NCBI GenBank assembly: GCA_922989275.2
Contig: OV277868.1
Span: 51,272,216-51,336,215 of the forward strand
Reading direction: 5' to 3'
DNA length: 64,000 nt
From: Gari tellinella
Lineage: Eukaryota > Mollusca > Bivalvia > Cardiida > Psammobiidae
Part shown: piece by piece, positions 45,111 to 55,827 of the stretch
Layout of the letters: each line of letters opens with the position of its first letter
How positions within the stretch are numbered: position 1 is the stretch's first letter
Notes under the pieces: model-generated
The model's database searches: none
What the model was told of the DNA's origin: nothing
What the model saw: the letters and a program-made list of their open reading frames with translations, nothing else
Program-made: the position numbers and the translations under genes

Positions 45111-45433
45111 TACAAAACATTATACAAAATATACATACAATACCCAATATTTTATGGCTGCATATTGTTGTTATTCAGCAGAAAAAACTTGATCATTTCC
45201 CGTTTGAAAGAAAACAAACAGAAACGCAATTCAATAAATTGTTGAAAACCAACAGCTTTTGAGAATTCTGAATATTTATTTTGAACTCATTGGCAAACAG
45301 CATCTGGTCTGTCTCCAGACTATTCGCGATGAAAATAATTGCTTCAGCTAACAAACGAGTGTAATGGGAAGGGAATAATGTTTTACCTCTGTATATAATT
45401 ATTTTTCAATGTAAAAATGAAAGCAAATGTTTT

Positions 45434-45670
45434 TTAACACATTCATTCTTACAGACTAGTATACTCGTCATTAACAAGCTGTTTATCTGCGAGGGTACAC
45501 TTGTTCTATGCAAACATTGTATAGCATAATCAGAGGGATCCTGAAGGAGTCCTCTGATCAGGGTCCACACTGTTTTTGCCATTTTGCAATATATTGTTAA
45601 AATCAACCATAGATAGTATACAATGGAGTAGACTTAATTAGAAATTGGCGCTATTCATTAAAAGTTTGTA
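45434..45670. mobile_element. Pb-beta2 MITE
   Basis: Left end TTAACACATTCATTCTTACA, then AGTATACTCGTCATTAAC; core AGAGGGATCCTGAAGG...GAGTCCTCTGATCAGG; right end weak. Confidence 0.65.
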
Positions 45671-46441
45671 TTAATCAATTGATAGATTTTATTTTGGCAA
45701 CAGTGGCATAACATGGCAATACCAATGCATATATAGATGTATAATTTAATCTATAACAAATAAAGCATACACATGAAAATGCATATGATATGCTCACCAG
45801 TACCAAGGATTAGACAAAAAGGTGAAAAATACTTTTCCCCTTATTTCCACTGTGGTCCCCGATACTAGTGACAATTCCATGAAAGACATGTATTGATTAC
45901 ATATACGAATAAGAGAAAATAATCATGATGACATGAAAATACTTAGTAGACTCTAGGTATTCAATACCACAGTGTTTCTGAAAGTATCACATACGGTATA
46001 AGTTAAATTATGAATAATGGATTTAATATAATTGAAAACACATGTAGACTTTTAATCACAGGCTAGTTATGATGCTACTGACATAAGAATGATGCATTAA
46101 ACTCAATAAATTAAACGGAAACTATTGTGCATATATTATGCCTTGTTGACAAATGGAACAGGTCTTACACGAAACAGACCATTAACCAGTAATAAAAAAG
46201 AATTGTAAAATAACAAAAATGAACCAATCTGTAAGAAACAAGATATGACATTTGGGCTAAAGTAGATAAGTTTTCATAAATATTGTACTGACCCAGATTC
46301 TGTGACAAACCGAGCAGATCTAGGTTATTCATTGCATTGTAAACACTCAGCTGAATCTCCGTAGTAATTTAGAGTAAAAGATTGACACCAGTCTGCATCA
46401 ATCAAATAGTCATTAGTTAACTCAAACATGTTGTATTTTAC
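45671..46441. other. Unassigned DNA; possible intron of the downstream-reading gene
   Basis: No exon recognised. If the exon at 46442-46519 is real, this is its first intron. Confidence 0.35.
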
Positions 46442-46519
46442 CTGTAAATATGTTTTCTGTAAGTGGAATTCAGGTTTTACTCTTTGGCTAGAGAGAAGAT
46501 AGTTAATATCGGCCGCCAT
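46442..46519 (-). CDS. Probable first coding exon of a host gene
   Basis: On the minus strand GAAAATGGCGGCC places a YY1-type motif (AAAATGGCGGC) across the start codon, a known layout of animal first exons. The ATG is followed by 26 codons, beginning MAADINYLLSS and ending KTYLQ. They finish in a consensus donor, CAG then GTAAAA (46441-46436), in phase 0. The codons and amino-acid makeup look protein-coding, and the frame is not part of any repeat seen here. I do not recognise the protein and found no second exon further left. The start, donor and motif are seen; that this is a host gene is inferred. Without the donor the same frame continues to 46325, so an unspliced 64-codon chance frame remains possible. 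Confidence 0.5.
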
Positions 46520-46522
46520 TTT
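46510..46522 (-). promoter_or_regulatory. YY1-type initiator at start codon
   Basis: CGGCCGCCATTTTC on the plus strand is the complement of AAAATGGCGGC. YY1 sites overlapping the start codon mark many CpG-island-like promoters in animals. GCATCATGGG lies just upstream. Confidence 0.45.
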
Positions 46523-47859
46523 CCTAATGCATCATGGGTTGTTTATATTCTATTTATAGACACTCAAGTAAACTCAGCGTCTTCTGAGCTGCCATTCAAG
46601 AATAAAAACAACTTTCATCATTAAACAATTGCCATTTTCTTCAGCCAAGGTAACCAAAATATACTTTGATCATTTCTTTTATTAGATATTGAAATTGTTT
46701 TATAAGTTTAATTCATAAAAGGGGTTAAAACTCTACTTTTATTGAAGGATGCTGTGGTTTCTATGCAAGCTATAAGCATCCCACAGAATCCACAGAATTC
46801 TTACGATTGCACAAACGTTATTTTGGAACGACGTTTCGGGATTGCGCAGAAACACACTTGTGGGGTGGATTTGTGCAATATTGTCATGGTTTCACGTGAA
46901 TTTATTCTTCTTAGTATAAAAGCCTGGGGTTTTCCAACTCAAGGACTTCATATTTTTTTGTTTCAAATAGCATATCCATATTCTCATACAAGGTTATTAT
47001 CTTTTGTTAAACTTAAATACTTAATCTAGAATAGTCCATTAACATTTAATGCATTTATGTTTTAATGCACAGCATTAACATTAAATGCCTAGAGCTTGCA
47101 TATAGAACACAGTTAATTATAAGATTTAATGAGAAACAGTATTTAATGTTAACATTTCTTCATTGATTTAATGTTAACATTCATTTTTTGATAGTTTAAG
47201 CACACATTTGTATGGTTCCATTTGAGTATTGTTATAATAGTGGCTACTGACTCAGTTTAGTCTAATATCTATTCTACTTTGGGAGATTATTAGAATCTAG
47301 TCTCGGTATTTAGTATACCGATTACTTGTTTATGTTTGCTATACCAATTTTGGTAGATGATAATCTGTGATATAGAAAACTCACACTAAATAAAGCGAGG
47401 GAACCAGATCTTTGCTTACTCATTCATTATATTCCTTTAGTTTTCTTAGACAGTTAACTTTGTTTGAAGTCCAGCTTTAGTTAATTGTATTCGTGGTCTG
47501 GGTGAACACGCTACCCCAATTTATACTCACCCAGCACGAGCTTCACGAGCGCACTACAATATATTTAAAAAGAATAGAAAAAAGGTGTAATTTTAAAATA
47601 ATTAGAAATGAATGTTTGAAACACGAATGTTCTTTAGCATGCTTTTCTGCAAATACTTTTTTAGTCGCTAACTGACGTAAAGGCAAAGAAAGTTAACCAA
47701 GGTCGTAGAGGTTAAGGTCACCGATATAACATGAGATGCTACAGGCATTAAAGTCACAATAAAGTGCACAATTATGTAAAGTTGATTGACCCTAGCTGTC
47801 CATTACAGAGTAAAAGGCAAACCAACTAAAGCAATCTCAGTCACAGAGGTCAAGGTCAA
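46523..47859. other. Unassigned DNA, possible shared promoter then non-coding
   Basis: Open frames at 46742-47029 and 47493-47675 show no known domain. No repeats recognised. Confidence 0.4.
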
Positions 47860-48102
47860 GGGGCCCGTTTTACTAAACAACTTACGCAAAAATTTTGCGT
47901 AAGTCAAAATCGTTTAACTCTTATTTTTCGATCATAAACGTTTGCAAACAGCAAATAGCCAGATCAGAGGACGCGCTAAAAGCGCGTCCTCTGATCTTGC
48001 TATTTGCTGTTTGTAGCAAGTGATAATAAAAAATATAAATTAAAGTTTAAAATTTGGACTTACGCAAAAACTTTGCGTAAGTTGTTTAGTAAAACGGGCC
48101 CC
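47860..48102. mobile_element. Gc MITE with a beta-type hairpin core
   Basis: Ends GGGGCCCGTTTTACTAAAC and complement, then CTTACGCAAA...TTTGCGTAAG on each side. The centre is GCAAACAGCAAATAGCC...CAGATCAGAGGACGCGC with its full complement. The core is that of the TTAA and TA families, but the ends are Harbinger-like. Confidence 0.85.
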
Positions 48103-48825
48103 TGGTCAAAGGACAAGATTACTAAACTTCAATGGAACGTGTTGTGCGCATTGTATGCGCTGGTGTGTATTAGAATAGGTTGGATCTGTAAATTTAAGCT
48201 ACATGTATTTTAATCATCTTAAAGAAGTTTTGTTGTCATTGGCATAAGAAATTGAAGCAGGAAAATCCTGTTTTGGGAGTTCTGATCTATTTTCGCATCG
48301 CTTATAGTAACACCTTTTTATAACACAATCACTAAGAACGTAAAACTCCTTTCTATTGATGAAATTTACTAGTTGTGAATTGTTTATGAGACGTCTCTAT
48401 AACCAAGAGTGAGACATTAAACACATGATCAAAATTATCGTGAGATTTTTATCCCTTCGCCGCCAAAACTGGATTTGACCATTAAATGTTTCAGGGGTGT
48501 TAGATACGCTTAATCAAAGGGTAAAGCCCAATTTCGTTATTCAAAGCTGTCTGTAGCTGAATGCAAACATGAACAATAAATAAATACCCTTAAGCATTAT
48601 TCTGCATAACGTTCGTCTTGAATCAATCAGTCACTTGTACAATATATTGCGATATCCCAACTCGTCCTTCATCATTTATCGAGCAAGAGAGTTAATACTT
48701 AACTTTATGAACTGATCAAACATCACGGTGCAATGTGCAGCTTAATCCTTATATTTGCATTTCAATTTTTAATAGTTCTTAAATGAGCGAATGTTTAAAG
48801 TTTGCACGTTTGTTAAACGCTTCCT
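48103..48825. other. Unassigned DNA
   Basis: A weak Pb-beta2 right-end relic (CATTAAATGTTTCAGGGG) occurs near 48481. No gene. Confidence 0.45.
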
Positions 48826-49289
48826 TTAACCCCTTCACTGCGATGACGTCATTAATTTTTCAATGGTCGTCTGGTTTTATTTATCAAATCTAAATATTGG
48901 GTATTTTTGGCTGGAGAAATATTGAAATGAGTGCCAAACAGATTGTACCCTGATCAGACGCCGCGTAATGCGGCAGCTGATCTGGGTCCAGACTGTTTGC
49001 AAATGCAGTGGAGAATCTGTTATTCTTTCCCGTTTAAACGTAAACGTACGCAAACGCAAAGCGCTAAAACGTAGAAAAGAACAACTTTTGGACAATTCTG
49101 ATATTTCATGTTTATCTTGGTGGCAAACAGTTTGGAGCCTGATCAGACGCCGGGTTACCCGGCGTCTGATCTGGCTCCAAACTGTTTGCACTGCAAATAA
49201 TAGTTTTAGCGTAAACGCGTTTATTGGGAAAGAATAACAGATTCTCCACTGTACCTAATGCACTCGGGGTAAGGTAGTGAAGGGGTTAA
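48826..49289. mobile_element. Pb-beta1 MITE split by a Ta-beta1
   Basis: TTAA at both edges, CCCCTTCACTGCGATGACGT at the left, GGTAAGGTAGTGAAGGGG at the right, hairpin tip CGCCGCGTAATGCGGC. The Ta-beta1 lies at 49006-49251. Confidence 0.85.
49006..49251. mobile_element. Ta-beta1 MITE
   Basis: Ends CAGTGGAGAATCTGTTATTC and complement; inverse of the copy at 11893. Left flank TG, right flank TA, so one side of the TA duplication is mutated. Confidence 0.8.
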
Positions 49290-49293
49290 CACA

Positions 49294-49536
49294 TTAATCC
49301 CTAGCGACGAGTATAATCGTCATATACAAACAGTGTACCTGTTAGGATTTCACTTGTCCTATGCAAATAGTGTATACCCTGATCAGAGGGCTCCTTAAGG
49401 AGCCCTCTGATCAGGGTCTACATTGTTTGTCATTTTGAAATATATTGTTAAAATCAACCCTAAATAGTCAAAAATGAACTAGACTTATTTTGAAATAGGA
49501 ATTTTCCATTAAAAGTTTCAGGGGGGAATGAGTTAA
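49294..49536. mobile_element. Pb-beta2 MITE, near-complete
   Basis: TTAA on both edges, TCCCTAGCGACGAGTATAAT at the left, TTTCAGGGGGGAATGAG at the right. Core GATCAGAGGGCTCCTTAAGG and its complement; the tip again holds a TTAA (CCTTAAGG). A useful reference copy. Confidence 0.85.
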
Positions 49537-49699
49537 AGCCATCAATTACGAATAGTGTTTTTTAAATTAAAAATCAAGTTCGTATTCGCAACAGGACCGA
49601 CACTTCCTCTGGTAATTTATACGTAGAAGTTTTAATGAAATATAACATAGTATTTGTAACAATCAAAACACAGTTGAACCAACAAGGAAGACTTATTGA

Positions 49700-49815
49700 T
49701 ATTATCAAAGACAGGCGATAGCTTAAAGCAATATGAGAGTAAAGCAGAAAGCTCTCGTAGGAGCTTTCTGCTTTACTTTCATCTTGCTTTAAGCAGCAAC
49801 ATGTCTTAAACACTA
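49700..49815. mobile_element. Ta-alpha core, ends missing
   Basis: AGGCGATAGCTTAAAGCA, AAAGCAGAAAGCTCTCGTAGG, GAGCTTTCTGCTTTACTTTC, TTGCTTTAAGCAGCAAC. Confidence 0.7.
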
Positions 49816-49830
49816 AATTACTTACCCTCT

Positions 49831-50027
49831 TTAAACCCTTCACTGCCTTAATGGTTATTTGCGAACAGTTTGGATCCTGATCGTAACGCGGCGTCTGATA
49901 ACGATCCAAACTATTTGATATTCATTTCAATATTTCTTCAGTCAAAATACCTAAAAATTAAATTTGAGCAATAAAAGCAGACGGCAATTAATTAAAATTG
50001 ATGACGTCATTGCAGTGAAGGGTTTAA
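49831..50027. mobile_element. Pb-beta1 MITE
   Basis: TTAA at both edges, ACCCTTCACTGCC at the left, GATGACGTCATTGCAGTGAA at the right; hairpin with one arm of the tip deleted. Confidence 0.8.
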
Positions 50028-50070
50028 TGTTCGTATTTGCTGTATATCTATGAGAGATATATAGGATATG

Positions 50071-50208
50071 TCATGAGTCGATGTTTAAGACAAGCTGATC
50101 TCAAACGAGTCTAGAATTAAAATGTCATTAAGCGAGCCTTGGCGAGCTTAATAACTTTTCTATTCTAGAAGAGTTTGAGATCAACTTGTCTTAAACATCG
50201 ACGAATGA
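50071..50208. repeat. Inverted-repeat element
   Basis: GTCATGAGTCGATGTTTAAG...CTCAAACGAGTCTAGAAT pairs with ATTCTAGAAGAGTTTGAG...CTTAAACATCGACGAATGAC around a 40-base loop. Confidence 0.75.
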
Positions 50209-50964
50209 CAGATTCTTTTTCTCACATAACCAACGATTTAAAGCTATTTTTTTTAAAAGCAACAGGCATTTTTTGGAACCCCGGTGACGTCAAAACGCCT
50301 TTATAAATTGTGACGTTATAGTGACGTCATCAAATTGATCTCACACATGTTGGAGACAAGGATATTCGTGATCGTTGTTCGCTTTAGAAACACTGGTTAG
50401 GAACTTGGTTACAGTGGGGCGAGGGTCCTCGCGACAGGTGGTATCGGAGTCCTGACTATACATGTTTCAGAGTCTCGTCGTGAAACAAAACTTGGAGCGC
50501 TGAAGTGAACGCAAAAGAGGTAATTAAAGGTCAAATTGACATGACAAAAACACTGTGAATCGTTATTGTCACCATATAGTCCGATGTTTTTCTAAGCGTC
50601 GTGCATGCTTAATTCGTTCCATTTATGGATTTTACGCTTGAAATAGTTAATAAAACGACGCGGTAATCAAGGTTTTTGTTCACAACGATCCATTCTTGTA
50701 AATGACTGCATAATTTCGCCTGAAATTAATGTTTCTGGCAAGATTTATACTTAAATTGCATCTTTGCAAGAGAATCACATTAAAAATATCATATATCAAT
50801 GAAATATTCTGGATTTCAAGTGGTTAATAATGTTACAGAGTCTAACAGAGAGTGTTACAGGTTCTCTGGCGACAGGTAATAAATGGTTACAGGTTGTTAT
50901 TGATATTTTTGTTTTATTTGAGAGAGAATGGATCTAAAAAGCATGTTTTACAAGAGGTCCTTTA

Positions 50965-51048
50965 TCTTTTACAATGCTTTAAGCTGTCACCTGTCTTTTA
51001 TACAATCAATTTGCCTTCGTGTTAGCGGTTGTAAATGAGATTTACTGT
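50965..51048. mobile_element. Ta-alpha MITE, right half
   Basis: TGCTTTAAGCTGTCACCTG and the right end GTAAATGAGATTTACTG, without hairpin. Confidence 0.55.
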
Positions 51049-51948
51049 CATTATTACGTATTACTGCGTTCGGTTAGTGCCTACTTGATATTCTATCATA
51101 TGTAAAGAACCATCTTCGTATTTAATAATTTCGAAATAGTTAACACGATGCAAAAATAATAAAAAGTACTCAATTTCAAAGATTCTTTCCCAAAATGAAA
51201 ACCAGACTCTTAAAAATTAAATATATACAATGTACATGCAAATATCTCTAAAGCAATCACTGAAATAATCTAACGTGTAGAACAGCTCCAAAGGCAAAAC
51301 ATAACTGGTACATGTAATAAAAAAGAACCTGCTAAATTATCGTATGGTTATCTCAGTCCATTACATAACTTGTCAACCAAAGCATAGTACTTAATGAAAA
51401 AACTGAAAGCCACCTTTAATTTAGACATTATGGTGTGCAAGGTAAATTCTTCCTAATAGGCAAGTCTCATATCTTGCCACAGGCGAACTGTGGTCTCGAT
51501 TTGCACTATTTGTACTCTTTTTCAATGCAAATTTTCACAATAAGTTACTCAATATTTTTAAGTTTAATTAATAGCTTTCTAACTATTTCTCAGACAAATA
51601 AATCATATGTGCAAAACTATCCGTCATATATCAAATACATGTATAAGTTTAACCCGTTCACTGCTTTACTCTGACCGTATAAACACAGATAAACAGGTTA
51701 GATTCGAATGAGAAGCTGAATAATTATGTGTCTGAATCGGATCAAAGCTGTTTGACTATCTTAGAGATTGATCCTGGTGAGTCATCGAGAAAGTTGGCGC
51801 GGCACCAGCCTCTTAACTGTTTGCAAATACGACTGATAGTCTATTAAATGTATAAAACAGAATACGTTATAGATCTTCCACCGAGAATAGGATCGAACCG
51901 CGCACGAACCCGTGCATATTATCAATTTTGCGAAATTTAATAAGTAAT
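51049..51948. other. Interior of the CACTG element
   Basis: No gene recognised. Eroded Pb-beta1 pieces occur at 51655-51840 (CCCGTTCACTGC, ATCAAAGCTGTTTGAC). Confidence 0.4.
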
Positions 51949-52801
51949 TCAAATCTCAAGCGTGAGTAAATTTACAATTTTTCTGGTGTCGTCTAAACGA
52001 CGGTCTACATGAAAATGAGTTCCACAAACAAAGACCAGATTCTTTGGTCCATGTTTGTCTTCGGGATGTTCAATGAGCGAGGCTTTGGTATTGAGTTCTG
52101 CTCCGCAAGTGTCACATTCAAAGGCACTCTTTTGCCAAGAATGATAAACATGCCGATGTCTTGCCAGAGTTTTCCGATTATTAAACCGTCCGCTGTATAA
52201 TTAATAAAGCAGTTTGATTTTGTTGTGATACGCCATTACGTGGTCATAGACTGAACTGAAAGCTTCATTTCACAAAGTGCAATTTACCTTTCTTTTCGAT
52301 GAAAACCACCCCTGTGAAAAGTGTTCAGGAATTTTAGAATACCCATGCACGTTAAATAGAATAGTTCTAGGGTTTCATAAATACTTTACACATTCTACAA
52401 AAGGAGTTCAAGAACTTCTGCAATTCTAGAACAATGGTTCTAAAAACATCAAATTCCTAGAATTATTGCAGCATATTCATGACCGTTTAATGGCCACTTC
52501 TACTATTTTTCATGAATATTCAAGAACTCATTCTCGAATAGTTCTAGAATAATTCAATACCTTCCCACAGGGATATTTTTGTGGCGCTAAAGAATGCCCG
52601 AACTTGTGGTCATGTACAGATATTCTTTCCAAAGAATGTACTGATATTCTTTACAAAGAAACTGCTTTTTTTCATCTTCTTTTACGACATTTGCACGGGA
52701 GTCCGGCTGCTGGAAGTGCCGCATATATTGTTATTGCCGTTTACTTCAATATCCAGACTTATATCGAGTAAACTGGGGTCTTCTAACGAGATCTCGCCCA
52801 T
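51949..52801 (-). CDS. Two-exon C2H2-type zinc-finger protein inside a transposon
   Basis: Exon 1 (52801-52686) starts ATG in the context CGAAATGG and encodes 38 codons (MGEISLEDPSLLDISLDIE...), acidic and Ser-rich. A donor GTAAAA follows. After a 493-base intron ending TTAATTATACAG, exon 2 (52192-51949) opens in the matching phase (TC plus C) and runs 80 codons to TGA. The predicted protein has 119 residues. Exon 2 reads FNNRKTLARHRHVYH, a finger without its two cysteines, then FECDTCGAELNTKASLIEH, with the second His after PEDK: a full C-x2-C...H-x5-H finger. A C-x3-H pair (CGTHFH) and a basic tail follow. No stop interrupts it, and the splice phases agree, which is unlikely by chance. It lies just inside the right end of the element, so its promoter is probably in that end. 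It may be a DNA-binding helper protein or a captured host gene. Confidence 0.6.
52513..52557. promoter_or_regulatory. Heat-shock-element-like array
   Basis: Eight alternating NGAAN/NTTCN pentamers run in series: TGAAT ATTCA AGAAC, gap 2, ATTCT CGAAT, gap 1, GTTCT AGAAT, gap 1, ATTCA. Further pairs (GTTCAAGAAC, ATTCTAGAAC) lie at 52408-52435. Trimers of alternating pentamers are the binding site of heat-shock factor. It lies in the intron of the zinc-finger gene. Confidence 0.55.
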
Positions 52802-53243
52802 TTCGAGATTCGTGAATACTCTGTAACACTGTTAAGAAGAACCTGTAACACTTATCAAACAGTCGTCAGGGACCTGTAACCTCTACATCACATTGATAAG
52901 TAACACCAAACTTATGATAACATTAAAAATCGGACATATTTCTTTAAAAAATGCTTCAATATTAGAAAAACACGAACAAATAGATAATCTTATTGTGTTA
53001 AATGCTGCAATTTCTCACGTTAATTCAAATTATAACAAAAATATGTGCATCTACATGTAGCCAGTGGGAATCACTTGCTTTTATTTCCTCTATTCACCTG
53101 AATTCTAACGCGGCGACGTTAAGTATCTTCTTAAATGGAAGCCGAAAGCACTTACCACGTTTTTTATCATGAATCCTTGTCAAGAGGCTGTGTAATCTCG
53201 CTGAACGAGTATGTTTTTACATGTACACGCGAGAAAAAGTCAT
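52802..53243. other. Right subterminal part of the CACTG element
   Basis: Carries three of the four right-hand CTGTAAC repeats; probably includes the promoter of the zinc-finger gene. No other feature seen. Confidence 0.45.
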
Positions 53244-53389
53244 GACTCTGAAACATTTTTCGAAATGACCCCTATACCACCTGTCGTGAGGACCCTCGCC
53301 CCACTGTAACCAAGTTCCTAACCAGTGAGAAAACAGGGGTATAGTTATGTGAGAAATACGTTATATAAACAGTGTCCTTTGTAAAGCAG

Positions 53390-54314
53390 TTACGATGGGT
53401 GCTTCAAAAAGTAATGTTACTTGATCAATAACTTCGATATAATATGTGCAAAGTGCATGTGCTATATCATTTTAAAGAGAAATTCTTTGCCTACACGATG
53501 GTATAATGCACGATAAGATCACATAACTCGATAAGTCGCAACATGAACCTAAATGACCCCTACTCCAGGACACTAGAACATAGCACTTTTCAGACACTAT
53601 TTTTGGACATAGTACCTTCTTAATAAGTACAATTTCTAAAATTTGTTTTTGAAAAATTTCAGTTTATGTCTGAGTTTTGATGCAAATAAAATTTCGTTAC
53701 AACTGAAAGAGTTAACTTTCTAAAATATCATTTTTTATTTTGCTTACGACAAAAGTCGACATGTATTTTCGAACGCTATAAAAAAGTCTAGATCAACTTA
53801 TCTAAATTTTGATTTTAAAAACATAAAAATCTACTAAAATGACTTCAATTATAGGCTGGTTTAATATAAAAGAAATGAGTTTGAGCTTTCACCAACTACT
53901 TTTATACAAAACAGTAGATTCATTTTTATGAAATTTTCGGTACGCGTTTAGTATTAGCTTTATTTTTTTTATATTTTGTATCATAATAACATTTAGAATT
54001 ATGTAGTGTGTGCATAATTGTCTAATGTTATTTGACAGAAAGTTTTATAAACTTATTCGAAATAATAAAGCCGCAATAATAATTATACATGTAGTATCAA
54101 TTTTTTTTTTAAATTACCTCAACAATACACAAAAAGGTCCAGTGTCCTTGAGTAGGGGTCATTTAGGTTAATATTGTGACTTATCGAGTTATGTGATGTT
54201 ATTTTGCATTCTACCATCGTGTAAACAAATAATTGCTCTTTCAAATGATATATCACACATGCATTTTGCACGTAGGTTATTGAAGTAACATTACTTTTTG
54301 AAGCACCCTCGTAG
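53390..54314. mobile_element. 0.9-kb element with ~185-bp inverted ends
   Basis: TACGATGGGTGCTTCAAAAAG at the left (given in part) and the complement at 54314 start long inverted ends that continue through CACATAACTCGATAAGTC and AATGACCCCTACTC. The AT-rich middle has no gene. Superfamily unknown. Confidence 0.75.
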
Positions 54315-54356
54315 CCATGTCTCTCGGGTGACTTCATATACATGTACCTATAAGTT

Positions 54357-54823
54357 GTAACCCGTTCATCCCGAGCAATGAGTTTACTCGTCATTTACAA
54401 ATAGTATAGCAGTGAAGAGTACACATATCAATACAAACCCTGAATACCAAGACAAGAGGATCCTTATCACTCTGATCAGAGTCTGCAATGTTTGTAGTAA
54501 CATTAATTAACCCTTTCCCTTATAGAAGCGACTTTTAGCACATACATTTTATTCATCCGCTGAAGAAAATAGTTCCAAATTATACCGTAATGAATATGTG
54601 TCATATTAAATACTTTCCTTATTCTAGCAGTTAATAGCTTAAAGCAGGCTGAAAGTAAAGCAGAATGCGCCTTAGGGCGCATTCTGCTTTACTTTCAACC
54701 TGCTTTAAGTAGTCACATATCTTCAATACTAGAAACAATGCTATCAGGTAAAGGGCTAAACATGAACAAGAATTTAATGGGAACTGGATTTGTCAATTTA
54801 AAGTTCAGGGGTTAATGGGTTAA
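54357..54823. mobile_element. Pb-beta2 MITE split by a Pb-alpha
   Basis: Left end TAACCCGTTCATCCCGAGC, core AAGAGGATCC...ACTCTGATCAGAGTC, right end TTCAGGGGTTAATGGGTTAA. The Pb-alpha lies at 54507-54759. Confidence 0.65.
54507..54759. mobile_element. Pb-alpha MITE (inverse orientation)
   Basis: TTAACCCTTTCCCTTATAG at the left, GGTAAAGGGCTAA at the right. Almost identical to 9863-10115. Confidence 0.8.
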
Positions 54824-55540
54824 TTACTTTAGCTACTTAATTGCCATGAATTACTGCGATTTCGTCAGAAAGTAGTCCGCACGTAATGTGAAGTAAACAA
54901 GTGTATTCTTCCGCCCAATACAATTTAAAGCCAAGTGGCTTGTTTTCGATGGTTCCTATCATTTCCGGCAAAAAATGTTAATCATTACAAAAAAGCAATT
55001 TAAATGTAAATATCGCAAGAAAGCGAATATATTTCCGTCTGAGTTGTTTGTTCTGATTCAAAGTAGTACAGTGATATACAGGTTTGTTTTGTGTTTATTA
55101 TATTTAACCTATCACCACCGTAAGTAACTAAAGTCGACTTTGCAAACAGTTTGGATCCAGATCTGTTGGACACCCGTATCGAAATTTTGTCAGTCATGCT
55201 ACCTTAACCCATAACCCCATTAATATTCCCTTTTACGCCTTTAATTATTCATCCACGGAAGAAAACAGTTCCAATTTATACAGTCATAAATATACTACTC
55301 AAAGTTGCTACGCACCAAAGGTGTAAAACAACCATAGGTTCCAATGCATTGAACTTATCACTTTCTCGCCGCATAATTTCCAACATTTTTGTTCGATTCC
55401 TTCCAAATTTGTAGACATTATTGCCAAGGGTTCACTGTACGGACTCTTAAAATCTTTATACTTGCCTAGGTCCTGTAGGCCAAACCCGAGGAAATTATCA
55501 AAATTTGAAATTTCTGAGAATTCACCCAAATTTTAAACTC
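54824..55540. other. Mixed MITE relics and unassigned DNA
   Basis: A Pb-beta1 half (TTTGCAAACAGTTTGGATCC) is at 55138 and a Pb-alpha half (TAACCCATAACCCCATTAAT) at 55204-55300. The minus-strand open frame at 55308-55529 (73 codons) has a protein-like makeup but no known domain. Confidence 0.4.
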
Positions 55541-55672
55541 CATTGAAATCTACATTGTTATGTTCTTAGAGATGTTAAAATGGGTACAACTGAACATTTA
55601 CAGACAAACTATTGTTTTACTAACGAATAACATCTCTAAGAACATTACAATGTAAAATTCAATGGTTTTGAA
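55541..55672. repeat. Inverted-repeat element
   Basis: CTACATTGTTATGTTCTTAG...GATGTTA pairs with TAACATCTCTAAGAACATTAC...AATGTA; CCATTGAA / TTCAATGG at the outer edges. Confidence 0.75.
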
Positions 55673-55827
55673 ATGTATGGAAATTAATGGTATTTATAAA
55701 GCAAGGAAACATATACCCTACAATACAGAATCTTGAATGTTTAAGAAACGCGATGGAAATTTTATCTCCTGCATAAACAACATGTCTTTAACAACATCTA
55801 CGTAATCTTCATTGTTTCTCGGTTGTT

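Larger units (their letters stand above)
50391..53327. mobile_element. CACTG-ended DNA transposon carrying a zinc-finger gene
   Basis: Inverted ends of about 80 bases begin CACTGGTTAGGAACTTGG and continue TTACAGTGGGGCGAGGGTCC; the right end is the complement (53244-53327). Both sides are flanked by AGAAA. Inside each end GTTACAG occurs four times in mirrored order (50408, 50832, 50854, 50886; complement at 52821, 52843, 52874, 53304). CACTG ends, subterminal repeats and a short target duplication fit the CACTA/Mirage/Chapaev group. No transposase was found, so the element is non-autonomous as seen. It carries a spliced minus-strand gene and two MITE fragments. Confidence 0.75.

Noticed and set aside
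45150..45390. Exon-like minus-strand frame of about 60 codons after an acceptor-like TATACAG, followed by AATAAA
   Set aside because: Part of the frame (45293-45335) is an eroded beta hairpin (GCAAACAGCATCTGG...GAATAGTC type palindrome), and the 3' end is a retroposon tail; coding is unlikely.
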